A stretch of DNA of 64,000 nucleotides from Bolinopsis microptera (Eukaryota > Ctenophora > Tentaculata > Lobata > Bolinopsidae): positions 15,161,365 through 15,225,364 of the forward strand of contig NC_087082.1 of the NCBI RefSeq assembly GCF_026151205.1, given 5' to 3'. Each line of letters begins with the position of its first letter. Position 1 is the stretch's first letter. Shown in pieces: positions 45,552 to 56,752 of this stretch. Both the position numbers and the translations under genes were made by a program. Below the pieces are notes generated by a model, which worked only from the letters and a program-made list of their open reading frames with translations, was not told the origin of the DNA and did no database searches.

Positions 45552-45683
45552 AGGGACCGTTCATATGAAACGTCAGCAGCAAGGCCTAGGACTGGTTGAA
45601 AATGGGAAAAACTTATTGCAACAAAGCTTAAGAGGGCTCTTGAACCGGTAAAATATTGCTGACGTAAGATATTAACGGTCCCT
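45552..45683. mobile_element. 132-bp MITE-like inverted-repeat element
   Basis: The ends AGGGACCGTTCATAT and ATATTAACGGTCCCT are imperfect inverted repeats. GTCAGCAGCAAG inside the left end is partly mirrored by TTGCTGACG in the right. It is similar in style to, but distinct from, the GGGGTCGTTCAC family. No clear target duplication was seen. Confidence 0.65.
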
Positions 45684-45999
45684 TTTTAGCGAACCGCTGA
45701 ATTCAGATTATCCTCAGCATAAAATTCAGCGGGTGATCAACGGTAATTGTGCTACAGCTTTAAACAATTTAAGCACTTAGACATTACTCTCAGCAGTACA
45801 AAGTGAAAAAGTTAATAATACGCTTTTCGTGCATAAATAGTAAGTAAATCCTTTCCTCGGCTGGAATGTTGGAGTGGAACTCTCTGGAATAGCAAACTTG
45901 AGGCCCATACAAAATTGTACAAATTCTATTTGGCATTTAAATCAAAAATCATTGCCAAATCAAGACTGTTCAGGGTGTATCAAGTATGAACTTTTAATG

Positions 46000-46147
46000 A
46001 GAGACCGTTCACATATTATTACGAAACCATCTTTCCGCTTCCTCTTTCTTATCACTTTTACATGTATAGAAATAACTAAGTTATGCAGAAACTATTCTGC
46101 AGAAACCCTCTCCCTCTCATTGATTACGTAATACGTGAACGACCCCT
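46000..46147. mobile_element. MITE of the GGGGTCGTTCAC family, diverged copy
   Basis: The ends AGAGACCGTTCACATATTA and TACGTAATACGTGAACGACC are inverted relatives of the ends at 36749-36872. The left end has diverged. It lies 126 bp beyond the RAD21 stop codon, probably in its 3' flank. Confidence 0.75.
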
Positions 46148-46272
46148 GAACTTAAATGGAGCAAATTACATTCTCAGGTGCGCATGACATTTAAAACTTC
46201 AAACCAGCGCGCATCCATCTAGCATTAAAATGTAAAAACTGAAATTAACAAATAAGTACATAAGAACTGTTT

Positions 46273-48712
46273 TTAAATCTCGTGATATTTCGGTCCCGCA
46301 TGAACAATGATATCAGAGAAAGGCTCTGATTGGGTAACATTGATTGTCTCGCCTTTCTTCAGCAGCAATATACTGTAAAACTTGCTGGCGGCTTGTTTTC
46401 GGTTATTGTCCTCTGCAAAACTGAAGAAATTGACTTGTCCCTTGGCATCCAGATCACGACGCAACATATTGAGAACAGCGTGTGTTCTCTTATTCCATCT
46501 CCTGTTGTCGAAATCTTCGAACGTTTCTCCCTCTTTCTCCTCGACGTCTGACAGATCGTCGCTTGTCTTCTGTTTTTTGGGTGGCTGCTCGTCGTCAGAT
46601 GAACTGTCGTCGTTGCCGAAGTTAAAGTCGAAGAGATCGTCACCGCCCGCGTCGTCGTCTGAGGACGATGCGTGGTGGGATCTAGTGGGTGATTCTGGTG
46701 CTTTTGCTTTGGTGGGGGATGATTCTTTAACGGGTGATTTGGACTGTTTGACTTCTGTAACCTCCTCTGGGTCATCATCGTGTACGGATACAATGTCGTC
46801 TTCTTCATCTTCTTCGTTGGGGAAGTTGAGAGTGAGGTTGTGGGTGAGGAGTTTGTTGAGTTGCATACCCAGACCAGGTCTGCCAGGTGTGGAGAAGAGC
46901 TTGTCAACTCCGGCAGTTGCTTTCCAGTGCATAGACTTCCGGGAGGGTGGGGCGAAAGATGGTGCTTGCACGATGTCGTTGGTGCTATCTAACTCTCGTC
47001 TGATAAAATCTGAACTCAGCTGTTTCTCCTGATCAATAACAAGCTTTCTCTTCTTCCTGGTTCTGGTGTAATCGCTGGTGTCCATGATTGGCTCCAACAA
47101 GAACTCATCGTCAGCCACAGCCATGGGCTCGTGAACCTCCTTTCCCCCCAGATGTCTGGTAATGTAGTGCCCAGTAGGAGTTTCACCCTTGGGTGTCATT
47201 CCCATATGTTGGGGGGTCATGCTGCCAGGATATCTGGACTGGTGGGGGGAGGCAGGTGTCATGCCCATGTGACGTGGTGTCATCATACTGTGGTGAGGAG
47301 TTAGACCAGAAGAGTACTGTTTAGGTTCTTCTGCAGTCTCCAGCTGCGAGTAGTCGCCGGAGTTGAAGTTTAGGGAGGGGTCCAGAAATTCGCCGCCAAG
47401 ATCCGACATTTCAGGCATGTTGAGCATGTCACCTCCAGCTCTGATAGGTGTGTCCTGCAATAAAGAATTATATTTAGACTACCTTCAGATTTGAGATTTC
47501 ATTCACAAAGTAAACTCAAATGACGGAAATAGAGAACTATGAACAACTAAATGAACAAATCTAATTTGGCGAAACTGTTGATAAAATCCCTTACCCTGAT
47601 AGTAGTTTCGTCTCCGACAGTAGAGTCCTGAAGTGTGCTCTTCTCTGCTCTATCAGTTACCACACTCTCCTCTCGCATCTGGTCCAGCTGAGCTTCTTTT
47701 CTTGCCAGCTCAGGATCCTCTAAACCCATGCTGAACTCCATGTTTCCCAAATTACCAGGTTCTTCGAAATCACCCAGAGTAAAAACTCTGTTCTGTGAAA
47801 GGTCCTCACGCATGGTTATGTCCTCGAGTCTGCCTTGATTGTGTCCAAACTGTGCTGTCATATCCAAACCTCTGAAATAAAATGTTACCATGAGCAATTT
47901 GACACACCCTAGACTTTTAAAAGTACACTGTAAACAGTCAAGACAGTACATGTTACATTTATCTTCAGCGCGGTGTACTGAAGTTGATTAGCCCGAATCC
48001 CCCCAAAACTCAAACTCGCGCGCACACGAAACGCGCATACAAAATGCTGACATTAAAAACTTAATACATTTGGAGCAAGAATTTGAATGCCTAAATTTGG
48101 TGCTTTAATCTGTCGTACACTCACAGCGCGATACATTTTTCGCATGTAAACATTGTCGTCCAAGAATCACAACTTACCCAAAGTCCATGAGTGTGGAGTC
48201 GAAATCGTGAAAAACTTCCGGAAGGGTGACAGCATGCATTGGGGCCTCTCTATTCTCCTCTGGCATGTCAACAATACCCGGCCTGAATGCCATCTTAATT
48301 TTGACGAACGCTTCAGAACAATCGGTCAGCAGATATTTGGCTTTTCTGGAGTAGATCCTGACAACTCCCAGTAACAGGTGACCTGAAATGATCGATTTTT
48401 AGCGATGTTGAAAAAAACCCACGTTCATTTTAGATATTCTGTATTCGAGATCAATGAGCCGAACTGGCCAACTAAGTTATACACGGAGAATTGAGATATC
48501 TCGCAAGATAGGACTACATATTGCAAACAAAAGTTTTACAAACCAGTGGTTCTGAGTGCAAGTTTCTGTTTTGGAGAGATAATCTCTCCTATACTCTCTG
48601 CAATATTCGTCTCATAAACATGAGCTTTGGTTAGCTTCTTGTCCCAATGCGCTGCGAGCCATACACGCGTCAATGCGCTTTTCTTCGCGAGGAAGACATT
48701 TGCGTAAAACAT
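46273..48712 (-). CDS. RAD21: RAD21 cohesin kleisin subunit
   Basis: Exons in coding order: 48712-48544, 48382-48178, 47871-47595 and 47454-46273. All junctions are GT-AG with matching phases, giving 610 residues (human RAD21 has 631). The N-terminal kleisin domain ([44 protein letters not shown]) binds SMC3. The C-terminal winged helix ([35 protein letters not shown]) binds SMC1. The central linker is acidic and S/T-rich with the conserved EDITMREDL and a basic KKRK patch. The protein closes the cohesin ring and is cleaved by separase at anaphase. An unusual feature is a run of four MTP repeats in the linker (around 47.16-47.29 kb). The start is fixed by the invariant [11 protein letters not shown]. 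Confidence 0.96.
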
Positions 48713-49088
48713 CGTCCGATCCCAATCTTACTGTATCCGTGTCAAACTGTTACCATACACCTTTACTGAACATCGAGAATTAATAAATTGGAATATTATA
48801 TAAATGATAGTTTTTAAAGAGTTCATTAAATAGTATGCAATCGCGAAAAACTCATGTCATATTCGGAATAATTGATGTTTATATTATGTCATGACAGTAG
48901 TTGTAAATGTAATGAAACTCTTAGCGCATACTTTTATCAAACTATATCTCTCAATCCATCAAATATCAACAATAGTATAATCCCCAATATACAAAACAAC
49001 TTCTGAAATGTTAAGAAAGGTTTGAAAGCTTTGAAACTGTGTAAAAACATCTATTAAATAGTTCAAATAACGAACATTTTTATTTCAA
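48713..49088. other. RAD21 upstream region
   Basis: 376 bp between the RAD21 start codon and the stop codon of the DUF6940-like gene, both on the minus strand. It must hold the RAD21 promoter and 5' UTR. It is AT-rich and no TATA box or motif stands out. Confidence 0.4.
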
Positions 49089-49922
49089 CTAATCTGTGGA
49101 ATATTTAGGATTCCTGTATGGACTATAAGTGTAATATTTAGGGTTAGAATCTAGCCGAACATGTAAATAATATACCCCTGCACCACTAGTGCTGAGCCAC
49201 ACTGTGTCATCACTCTTATCTAACCAGCGCTTTACTTCTTGCGCCGCTGTGCGCAACAACTCGTGTATTTGGTCTTGCGGAGCACTGCGCAGGAAGGATG
49301 CAAGATGAGCGTTGTTTGCCTTGTCGGATATCAAACAAGGAGCAACAAGGGTCGCATCCCCTCCCAGATTGGGGAAAGTGGTGACGGTGCAGTCTGGCTT
49401 GAAGTATGATTGGAATGTTGTCTTGTCAACCGACACTCTGCTGAGACTTCTGGCATTGTTCACGATAAACTCGAAGCTGGGATCAGTTTTCTTAGACAGA
49501 GGGGGAAATTCCCAAAAGACCGCTGCATAGTTTTGTTTAGCAATCGTGTCCACTATCAGAGTTCTGAATTCTTTAGATTCTTTCAGAAGTTTTAAACCGT
49601 CTTTGTAGGACAATTTCTCGTCTTTTCTGAAGAATTTGAACATTTTCCCACCGGAGAGAGCATTTTGTTGGACTGATATTGAGCTGTTATTTTCCACCAT
49701 TTCAGATGAAACTCTGGTACCCCGCGTGTTGCTTGCAAGTGCGAGTAAACCTAATACCAGGGCAAGTGAAATGAAACATTTGAGGACAAAACCAGTCCCT
49801 ATGTTAGACTTTAACCGAGTCAGAATCATGTCCATCTTCCATTCTACGTGTAGTTTAGCGTGTGAAATTAAACTCGAATTATAGTAAGAAACAATTGAAA
49901 TAATCAATAAACTAGAAACCAA
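49089..49922 (-). CDS. Membrane-anchored DUF6940-like protein
   Basis: A single-exon frame of 277 codons. The likely start is the second in-frame ATG (49838, MDMILTRLKS), because it gives a short cytosolic basic segment followed by one hydrophobic helix (GFVLKCFISLALVLGLLALA), a signal anchor. After a linker of about 50 residues comes a globular domain. Its motifs, AVFWEFPPLS, TFPNLGGDATLVAPCL, HLASFLRSAPQDQIHEL, VWLSTSGAGVYYLHVRLDSNPKYYTYSPYRN, match the DUF6940 family as I remember it. That family is mostly bacterial, algal and invertebrate, and its function is unknown. The conserved WLST and HxRLD...PKYY blocks are intact. In bacteria the domain is generally soluble, so the anchor is notable. 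Confidence 0.75.
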   Translation of the reverse strand: MVSSLLIISIVSYYNSSLISHAKLHVEWKMDMILTRLKSNIGTGFVLKCFISLALVLGLLALASNTRGTRVSSEMVENNSSISVQQNALSGGKMFKFFRKDEKLSYKDGLKLLKESKEFRTLIVDTIAKQNYAAVFWEFPPLSKKTDPSFEFIVNNARSLSRVSVDKTTFQSYFKPDCTVTTFPNLGGDATLVAPCLISDKANNAHLASFLRSAPQDQIHELLRTAAQEVKRWLDKSDDTVWLSTSGAGVYYLHVRLDSNPKYYTYSPYRNPKYSTD

Positions 49923-50133
49923 ATCAAACTTTTACAAACTACACAAATTATATAAGAACCAAACAAAAATTTACAGATCAAAATAATTTATCTGGTAAGT
50001 TTTTCATATAAATTCCCAAACTTCAACCCTAAAACCAGTACAGGATAAAATAAATGTAATAAGATTTAAAAATTTCAATCTTTTCTACTCCCAAAACTTT
50101 TACAAACTGGCACCAAAATCCAAATAGGATGTA

Positions 50134-51891
50134 CTATAACTTGTCCTTGTGTTCTCGAACACAAGTAACACTACAATACTTATATTTCAATCTCTCAAAC
50201 GGAACCAAGCCGTCTAATCCTGTCTCACAATTATCACATTTTCCTGAAACACAACCCCGTCCCCCTTCTGATGCTAAGCGCGCTTCTGCCGCCAATAAAC
50301 AGCGCTCACGAGGCGTCAACTGGCGCAATCTCAACCTCTGGGCCTCTGCTATCAGCTTATCTTCCTCTTTTTTAGCAGCTTCTTTCTTGGCAGCTTTCTT
50401 TTCTTTGTCACGTTGATTCTTGGCTGCTCGTTGAGCTTTCTTTTTCTCTGCCTTCTTTCTTGCTTGTTCCTCCTCCAGTTCGGAAGTTAGAGGGGACGGT
50501 ATTTTGGCAGATTTGTAGTCCCATTTGTCAGGGAAAAGAGCCATGAACCTCCTAAACTCATCCCTTACTTCCTTATCTCCAGCAACTTGGAACGGTGTTT
50601 TCCTACTGTCATTCTTAAGCTCTGGGTTAGCTCCTCGGTGTAACAGCTGTTTTACAAAGTTAGGGTCGTTTACACTTGCACACTTGTGTAGTAAGCTGTT
50701 GCTGCTGTCTAGAGGTTTGTCTACGTTAACTTCTGAGACTAACAAGGAGGTAAACAGCTCCTGATTTTGGGATTTTACTGCTGCTAAAATTTTGAAGTAA
50801 AGGTTGTCAGGATCTTCGTAAAAGTCAGGCTCAATTTCACACAGTTCCACTGGAGTTTCAACTGGTTTTAACTTCTCTGGTCTCTGTTTGAGATGGGAAT
50901 TTGGTATTGATTTGGGATTTACTGGTTTAGTTTGATGAGATTCAGGAATTTTGGAATTTGAATCAAGTTCTGAGGATTCCTTCTTTGATTCTACAACATC
51001 ATTAAACTCTTTTTCAAACACTTTGTTTATTTTTGTTAAAAGCTTATAAACCCGCTCTGTTTCTTTCAAAGTAGGTCTATAAGTTGTAAATGGTATCGTC
51101 CTGATTTTATCTTTCTTGTTGTCAATCTTTTCTTTTACCTTCTCAAACACGTGCCTATTATAAACAGCAGTCCGGTGAAAAATAACATTGCACCCATTCA
51201 ACGTCTCGGACCATTCAAGCATAAGCTTTTCGATATCATTAAATAAGGCTATCTGATTGTACCTTCTTAGTGACGCACCGTATGATTTAGGAGCATTCCC
51301 TTTCCCGTCTCTTATCCCTTGAACTGTTCCTTGTTTTGCTCGCACAGTGTACCTGTGGTAAGTTTTATGAAGGAGCAGCTTTTCGTTCTCGTAAACTGCA
51401 CCTGCGAAGTGTTGCGCGCTGTAAAGGAACACAGCAATCCGGCCCTTATACTCCAACCCGCTTTTAGGATTATCAGCTGTGGTTTTACTCACTGTTTCAG
51501 ATAGGATCTGATCAGTTATTTCAGATTTATTGCTGAAAAGTAAGCTGGACAAGCACTTAAAGAAAGAGCCCTGAAACTTGAAGATAACATGAGGGCTACA
51601 AACAACAGCATCAGCCAACTCAGAAGAATCTTCTAAAAGCTGACTAGTCACCATGTCTTCAACCCCACTATCAGTATCATCCTCAGAGTCACTGCCAGAT
51701 AAACTGGAGAGGTCCCCCTCGCACCGCGTGTCAAACTCCTCCTCTGCTATAGCAGACATGTTGCGGAGCTTCTGTTTTACGTTGTAGAGATGCCAGTCTA
51801 GTTTGTAGTGTAGTACTTGATCTGATCTGTCCTGGAATTTGTAGCTGCATGTTCGACATACACTTTCGGGAACTGGACCTGAACTGGACAT
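50134..51891 (-). CDS. ANKZF1: ANKZF1 / Vms1 peptidyl-tRNA hydrolase
   Basis: A single-exon 585-residue protein. In order: a C2H2 finger (C12, C15, H28, H34) with the family signature HYKLDWHLYNVKQKL; an acidic linker; the VLRF1 release-factor-like domain (about 145-300) with the catalytic Gln187 in AKQGTVQG; a disordered linker; two ankyrin repeats (about 385-450); a long K/E-rich coiled coil; and a C-terminal treble-clef finger (CDNCETG...YCSVTC). ANKZF1/Vms1 cleaves stalled peptidyl-tRNA on 60S subunits in ribosome-associated quality control. The coiled coil contains the VCP-binding type of basic helix (ARKKAEKKKAQRAA). The human gene has many introns, so a one-exon form here suggests retroposition or wholesale intron loss. 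Confidence 0.95.
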   Translation of the reverse strand: MSSSGPVPESVCRTCSYKFQDRSDQVLHYKLDWHLYNVKQKLRNMSAIAEEEFDTRCEGDLSSLSGSDSEDDTDSGVEDMVTSQLLEDSSELADAVVCSPHVIFKFQGSFFKCLSSLLFSNKSEITDQILSETVSKTTADNPKSGLEYKGRIAVFLYSAQHFAGAVYENEKLLLHKTYHRYTVRAKQGTVQGIRDGKGNAPKSYGASLRRYNQIALFNDIEKLMLEWSETLNGCNVIFHRTAVYNRHVFEKVKEKIDNKKDKIRTIPFTTYRPTLKETERVYKLLTKINKVFEKEFNDVVESKKESSELDSNSKIPESHQTKPVNPKSIPNSHLKQRPEKLKPVETPVELCEIEPDFYEDPDNLYFKILAAVKSQNQELFTSLLVSEVNVDKPLDSSNSLLHKCASVNDPNFVKQLLHRGANPELKNDSRKTPFQVAGDKEVRDEFRRFMALFPDKWDYKSAKIPSPLTSELEEEQARKKAEKKKAQRAAKNQRDKEKKAAKKEAAKKEEDKLIAEAQRLRLRQLTPRERCLLAAEARLASEGGRGCVSGKCDNCETGLDGLVPFERLKYKYCSVTCVREHKDKL

Positions 51892-52365
51892 GCCTGGGGT
51901 TTGGTGGATTTATGGAGAAGGTTTTCAAACGTTTAGGGTTGAAATTTATGCGCTCAAAATATTTTCAATCATCAAATAACGACATAAACACAAAATGGTG
52001 AGTTATTGCTGTAATTTTATTAGATTATCATTTTTAATATTACACGAGTAAAACAATGATTATAAATAAATAAAATGTTCAATGATAATTTAACAAGGTG
52101 AGATAGCTGAGATAAGTTATTAACTATAAAACCAATAAATGGCTGCAGTACCACAGCTACAGGTCATCAAGACACGTGGTAAAATCTTCATGAAAATATA
52201 TTTAAATATTATAAAATTAGATGTAAATTTCACTCCAAACGGCAAAGAATAAAACTTATTTTTTCAAAATCAAATCAATCACGGACTAGGCTCAGCCCAA
52301 GTCATATGGGCTAAAATTTGTAAATATCACGTTCAGTGCAATCGAAAAGAAAAAGCCATGCATCT
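51892..52365. other. Spacer between RBM45 stop and ANKZF1 start
   Basis: 474 bp, both genes on the minus strand. It serves as 3' flank of RBM45 and promoter or 5' UTR of ANKZF1. It is AT-rich, with no clear motif beyond scattered AATAAA words (for example near 52066-52073). Confidence 0.4.
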
Positions 52366-55300
52366 TTACCACTGAGCGGCTGCTCCGTCAAACGAGTTCC
52401 TGGCCCGTTTATTATCGCCTCCCTCTTCCTGTTGTGACAGCTTGATCTCGTTTCCTTGTATCTTACCGTTGTTTAGCACCATACATGCTGCTTCTGCTGA
52501 CTCCTTCATTCCGTATCTTATATAACCGTATGACGTACCCTGAATAAACTCAGTTAATTTGGGTAAACTTCTCTCCAGAACAAGTGTTTATTCGGCCACA
52601 TTACTTCATAATGTTAGAGCACACTGGAGGAAATAATTAGTTTTTTAGAAGACGATGGCGAGTGTAATATGAAGTTACAACAGATATATAATATGGAAAG
52701 ATATATATAATATGGAAAGATAATTAACCTCATTTACCAAACATATACTATACTAACTGTAATTTACATAATATTCAACAGATTATAATCATGGATCTGG
52801 AGACACTTTGACAGTTTGACTGGGTTTGTCCAGTCAAATAATCTCTATTTCTCATTATGATTATACATTACATAATTATACATGTATATACATTCGACAG
52901 TCAGAATGAACAAAAACTAAACTATTTTGTGAGCAGTTACCCACCGGAATGAGCTTAATTTCGATGAGAGAAGCAAAGCGACAGAAAACGTCTTTAAGAG
53001 CTATCTCGTCAGGTATAGTGGGTGTGGCTACTAGGAAGAGTTTAGCTCTGCAGGCGGTTCCTGGAGCTGCCATTGGGAGAGGGTTTGGTAGAGATGTGTC
53101 TGTGTAGGGACACTCTGAGGAGCGAGGGGGGTTTTAAATGTTAATAATACTGCAGGTTGAGATTTAACTAGCTTGGGCGAAAAACTTGGGCAATTAATAT
53201 TTTACTGGACACTGAAAATTCATCTTCATATTCCTTTCTAATTTGAATCGTATAAGAATTTCTTTGCACCCGTAAGTAATATTTAAATAATGGAGTTAAC
53301 AAAGTACAAACCGTTTCCTCTGTTGGTGGGAACTTGTTGAGCAGGCATAGTGGGGGGTGCTGAGTACCGGGGTGCCATCATGCTCACATTGCGCTGCACT
53401 GCGTTTGCGGAGTTCCATGCATCCGTGTCCATTCTCATTCCTGAACTTCCCTGGTAATGATTTAAAGAGTTAGTGTGGAGAATCGTTTCAAATTCAATGA
53501 AATTCTATGATTCATAGCTCGAAAACTGGTCATTTGTTCATGTAAATATAGGCAAGGTAACTTGAAATATAATAGCGACATGATGAGAATTGGTGGACAC
53601 AGAGTATCATGTAATACTGCCAGCCCTACTAGTTAGTCCGTTACTACATCCCCCCGCCCCCCCCCCCCCCCCGTTACTACATCCCCCCTCCCCCCCGTTA
53701 CTGCCCCCCCCCTGTTACTGCCCCTCCCCCCCCGTTACTACATCCCCCCTCCCCCCCCCCCGTTACTACATCCCCCCTCCCCCCCGTTACTGCCCCCCCC
53801 CCCTGTTACTACCCCCCCCCCCCCCCTGTTACTGCCCCTCCCCCCCCCCCCCCCCGTTACTACATCCCCCCTCCCCCCCCCCCCCCCCCGTTACTACATC
53901 CCCCTCCCTCCCGTTACTACATCCCCCCTCCCCCCGTTACTGCCCCCCCCCCCCTGTTACTGCCCCTCCCCCCCCCGTTACTACATCCCCCCTCCCCCCC
54001 CCCCATTACTACATCCCCCCTCCCCCCCGTTACTGCCCCCCCCCCCCCTGTTACTGCCCCCCCCCCCCCCTGTTACTGCCCCTCCCCCCGTTACTACATC
54101 CCCCCTCCCCCCCGTTACTACATCCCCCCTCCCCCCCGTTACTACATCCCCCCTCCCCCCCGTTACTGCCCCCCCCCCTGTTACTACCCCCCCCCCCCCC
54201 TGTTACTGCCCCCCTCTGTTACCTCATACTCTCATACCTGTCGCTCTCTGTTTCCTCCCGCTCCAGCTGGTCGGTCCTCAGCGTACTTCACAATCAGCTT
54301 GTGTCCTGGCGGATACTCTAACCCGTCCAACTTGCGCTTAGCGTAACACGCTAACTCAATTGTTCGGTAACCTGCGTATGCGAACCCCCGCGATTCTGTG
54401 CTTCCTCGGTAGTGCTTTAGCTCGAATGATTCCAATCCAGGAATTAGGTCAAACAAACTGGAAGAGAGAACATTTTATTAGCATCTGAGAATTATGAAAT
54501 AGTTTTCCAAAATTTGGTTGTCACTATAAATCTAAGAACTGGCCTATGAAAGACAATTTGTTTTGTCACTATTATTAATAAGTTAGTCATACTTTTCCTT
54601 TGAGTATGCTGTATTAAGCAAGTCAACAATCGCAATGACATAATCAATTCAATAGCGGATGGCTTGTCAATTCTTCTAGATGCTCTGTCATTTCTTAAGT
54701 TTAATTGTCATAACACATCAGAGAAGTCGTTTCTCGGGTCAAGTGATATGAATCCTTGTGTCACGTGATTGGTTACCTATACAGTTGTTCTTCGTATAAA
54801 CTGGTGTGACATACAATGTACAGTCGTTGCATGGCACCCGGATCAGTCAGGTCTGTAAAACCTGTAACAATCGGAATATTGTCAATTTGTCACATGTTGA
54901 CATAATTGGTAGATCCTCCAGGTCTGGTCTAGGTTTTAATGATGATGAATAGAAGAACTCTTTCAAAAACATGACACACTTGCACTTACATCTGTCTATG
55001 CAATTAACACTCTGTCCTTGAAATTACGAAATTAAACATTAAATGATAAACTTACTAATTGTTTCTGGTTGTGTTTGGTTTTGGTGATCAGCTGGAGCAA
55101 CATAAGGTGCACTACTGTAGGTGCTCCGTCTAGAGTGATCAAGGTGACGTGAAGAGGAATTATCTCTTGAATTATCGCTTGAGAAACCTCCTGAATTGGA
55201 GAGCACAGTAGTGATCGCAAATAAATTGAACAGAGGAATAAATAGGGTTCATGAGGAGCTTGAATAGCCCGACAGAAGTAAACTTCATGTGATAAATCGT

Positions 55301-56463
55301 TACATAAATCGTTACAGAAATGAAACCTACCAGTTCTTGCATCCCGAGGAACACGGGGTTCAGCAATCACTGCTCTGTATTTCTCGTCACAATCTTCAAG
55401 AGCACTGAAAGCTGAGGAGGGCTTCACAAACTTCACATAGGCACAACCCTGCATAGTGCATACTTGTTAAACCAGCGAATTTTTTAAAGCCCTTTAAAAG
55501 TAAAAGATATCAAACTGAATCTATGATCGAACTTTGAAAATTTTTGTTTCCAGTGAACTATTTGTGTGTTGGCAGAATGTTTTTAAAAAATAAATTACCT
55601 TGGATTCTCCAGATGATCTATCAGTGAGTATTTGAACATGATCAACAGATCCAAACTTGGTGAACTCTTCCTCAACCTCGCTCGATGACATTGTCTTGGG
55701 AACTAAGATGAATATCCGGGATCGTGGCTTCGCTTCCCCTGACACTGAACGGCTTTGGCCCTTGTTGTCAGCCAGAAGTACCTGGAAATTGAATGTCAAA
55801 GGAATTAAATTTGAGCTGGCCTTGAAAAAAAATTATCAAAAAAATGTTCAGAAAAATATAGACAATATTAAAATCCAAGAATTACAAAACTCAATGACAA
55901 TGATGCCATTTAATAGTACCATTTGTTAAGACACACGCATTTACCTTTAATGGTTTTGAATCCCCTCCGATAGTTTCTCCATGGAGTTTTTCCATGGCAA
56001 TGTGAGCTTCCGATGCTTTCTCAAATTTGATGTAAGCTATCCCTTTCCTTTCTTGGGTGTTTCTATCTGTCACAACCCAAACATCTTGAAGCTGAAAAAG
56101 TTTTAAAATTAATGTAAGTCTAAGTTTTTTGACACACTAGCAAGATGGATGTTTTATATTGTCTGAATATTGATAACCCCTTCTTTGACACTGTCCCTCT
56201 CAATCAAATGTTTACAATTAGGGGATTGCCGATTTAATTACAGTGGTTCTGTTATCAGTAGGGTTAAGATATGGGCAAATACATATTATGTACTAGGTAT
56301 GATCAACTATTGTGTGCACACGTGTGTCTGTACTTACTTTTCCATAGCTTCCAAAGGCTTCTTTAATATCGTCATCAGTGTGGTTTTTAGAGCAAACAAC
56401 AAACAGTCTAGAAAAAGGTGGATTGTCGTGATCCACCTTAGTCTTTCTTTCTTCACTTGACAT
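52366..56463 (-). CDS. RBM45: RBM45 RNA-binding protein
   Basis: Ten exons in coding order: 56463-56338, 56091-55945, 55781-55599, 55448-55331, 55190-55056, 54852-54777, 54457-54238, 53450-53312, 53114-52945 and 52539-52366. All are GT-AG, phases match throughout, and they total 495 residues (human about 475). There are four RRMs: RRM1 (SRLFVVCSKNHT, KGIAYIKFEKASEA), RRM2 (SRIFILVPKTMSSSE, GCAYVKFVKPSSAF), RRM3 (RLYIVCHTSLYEEQ, SRGFAYAGYRTIELA) and RRM4 (AKLFLVATPTIPDE, GTSYGYIRYGMKESA). The spacing, including the PRVPRDARTG linker after RRM2, matches RBM45/DRB1, a nuclear RNA-binding protein of neural development and the DNA-damage response. An NKRAR basic patch near the C-terminus may be the nuclear signal. 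One intron (53451-54237) holds a long C-rich array. Confidence 0.95.
53641..54227. repeat. C-rich minisatellite in an RBM45 intron
   Basis: Nearly 600 bp of irregular C-runs (4-17 C) separated by GTTACTACAT, TGTTACTGCC or TGTTACTACC. The unit is about 20-25 bp. On the minus (transcribed RNA) strand this is a succession of G-runs, strongly able to form G-quadruplexes. It ends about 10 bp before the splice donor of the RRM3 exon (54238). The poly-Pro/Leu ORF through it on the plus strand is a by-product. Confidence 0.95.
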
Positions 56464-56752
56464 GACTTATATAAGCTAAGAATATTTGATTTAGAATAAA
56501 ACAAGAAAATACACTCAAATACACTCAAATACAGGCAAGAAAAATATTTTTCAAATGTAAGCTTAACAGGTTATTTGAGAGGTTTCAGATACTAGGAATT
56601 GGGATAATGTGAACCTCTCTATACCAGTTTTTTGTAAACTGCATCATGCACTTTTTGGTTCCCCCAATGAGCCGGCCTGGTAGAAAGGGTCACTCAACAA
56701 GCCACGAACTGAACCGAAAAAAAATGTTTATAATATAGCTAACAATATTCTT
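56464..56752. other. RBM45 upstream region
   Basis: 289 bp containing the presumed RBM45 promoter and 5' UTR on the minus strand. ATACACTCAA is duplicated at 56510-56530. No TATA box is evident. Confidence 0.35.

Noticed and set aside
46382-47032. Antisense ORFs over RAD21 (for example 216 codons, Ser-rich)
   Set aside because: They are shadows of the acidic, codon-biased RAD21 linker on the opposite strand.
53590-54321. 243-codon poly-Pro/Leu ORF on the plus strand
   Set aside because: It is produced by the C-rich minisatellite inside an RBM45 intron, on the opposite strand to the gene, and changes frame with repeat length.
55032-55454. 140-codon ORF as a separate protein
   Set aside because: It reads through an intron between RBM45 exons 4 and 5.
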